Source: Centipeda infelix ATCC 43532 (GTDB lineage Bacteria > Bacillota > Negativicutes > Selenomonadales > Selenomonadaceae). Taken from it: a stretch of DNA of 64,000 nucleotides. The notes under the pieces were generated by a model. The model ran no database searches, was not told where the DNA came from, and saw only the letters and a list, made by a program, of their open reading frames with translations. The stretch spans positions 401,217 through 465,216 of the forward strand of contig NZ_JH376799.1 in assembly GCF_000234095.1 (NCBI RefSeq), in the 5' to 3' direction. Both the position numbers and the translations under genes were made by a program. Positions 63,870 through 64,000 of the stretch are shown piece by piece. Positions within the stretch are counted from its first letter, which is position 1, and every line of letters starts with the position of its first letter.

Positions 63870-64000
63870 TCAGCTCTTCGCCTCTGTTTTCTCGTGCTCG
63901 GGCAGACGCTTTGCCTCCTCAGTGACGTTGATCTCCGTGCGAGCGTCCTGCTGTGGCTCGTTGTTTGCCGATTTGAACTCCTTGATGCTCTTGCCGAGCG
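63870..64000 (-). CDS. tatA: Sec-independent translocase TatA/TatB-type subunit, partial
   Basis: Only the last 43 residues are in the window. They read LGKSIKEFKSANNEPQQDAR and then a charged tail ending KTEAKS. LGKSIKEFK is the end of the amphipathic helix of TatA-type proteins. The N-terminal membrane helix lies beyond the edge. It stops 3 bases before the tatC ATG. Confidence 0.85.
   Translation of the reverse strand, partial: LGKSIKEFKSANNEPQQDARTEINVTEEAKRLPEHEKTEAKS

Overview
The window looks like a chromosome segment of a Negativicutes bacterium, most likely Selenomonas or a close relative. It combines outer-membrane features (two giant type V autotransporters ending in a beta-barrel and a terminal Phe, an O-antigen ligase-like protein, Tat export) with Firmicute gene orders (yaaR-holB-[insert]-ricT-trmN6, rex, hicAB) and a Veillonella-like methylmalonyl-CoA propionate pathway. 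No tRNA, rRNA or CRISPR array was seen. Almost all genes are on the minus strand; the exceptions are hicA, hicB, a thioesterase and a PilZ protein.

Layout. 1-3.7 kb: ilvN (cut by the edge), a single-span membrane protein, a methyltransferase, meso-diaminopimelate dehydrogenase and a small unknown protein. 3.9-18.5 kb: two related autotransporters (about 2360 and 1986 aa) separated by a plus-strand hicAB toxin-antitoxin pair and a hot-dog thioesterase. The first autotransporter is out of frame at a G8 tract inside its signal peptide. 18.6-22.3 kb: trmN6-like, ricT, holB and yaaR, with a MITE-like element between holB and ricT. 22.4-31.1 kb: PilZ, two YbjN-like paralogues, NlpC/P60 hydrolase, a TPR protein, two secreted unknowns, metA, a PHP phosphatase and a HAD phosphatase.

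31.2-38.7 kb: a complete succinate-to-propionyl-CoA module: CoA-transferase, split B12-dependent mutase, MeaB chaperone, epimerase, carboxyltransferase subunit, a 45-aa epsilon-like subunit too short for ordinary gene calling, and the biotin carrier. The membrane Na+-pump subunits are not in the window. 38.9-44.9 kb: valS-folC-O-antigen ligase-rex, with rex translationally coupled.

45.0-57.9 kb: an apparent surface-glycan or modified-lipid locus. Two LuxE-LuxC acyl-reductase pairs flank an adenylating ligase and a dedicated acyl carrier protein; around them lie NeuB, a FabG-like reductase, a FabZ-like dehydratase, PglD-like and CatB-like acyltransferases, a double glycosyltransferase and a DegT aminotransferase. 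This is the best candidate for an undescribed system. I infer that it makes an acyl- or aldehyde-derived building block, possibly feeding a nonulosonate-type condensation. 58.0-64.0 kb: a candidate small ORF, fhs, folD, UbiA- and UbiD-type menaquinone enzymes, tatC and tatA (cut by the edge).
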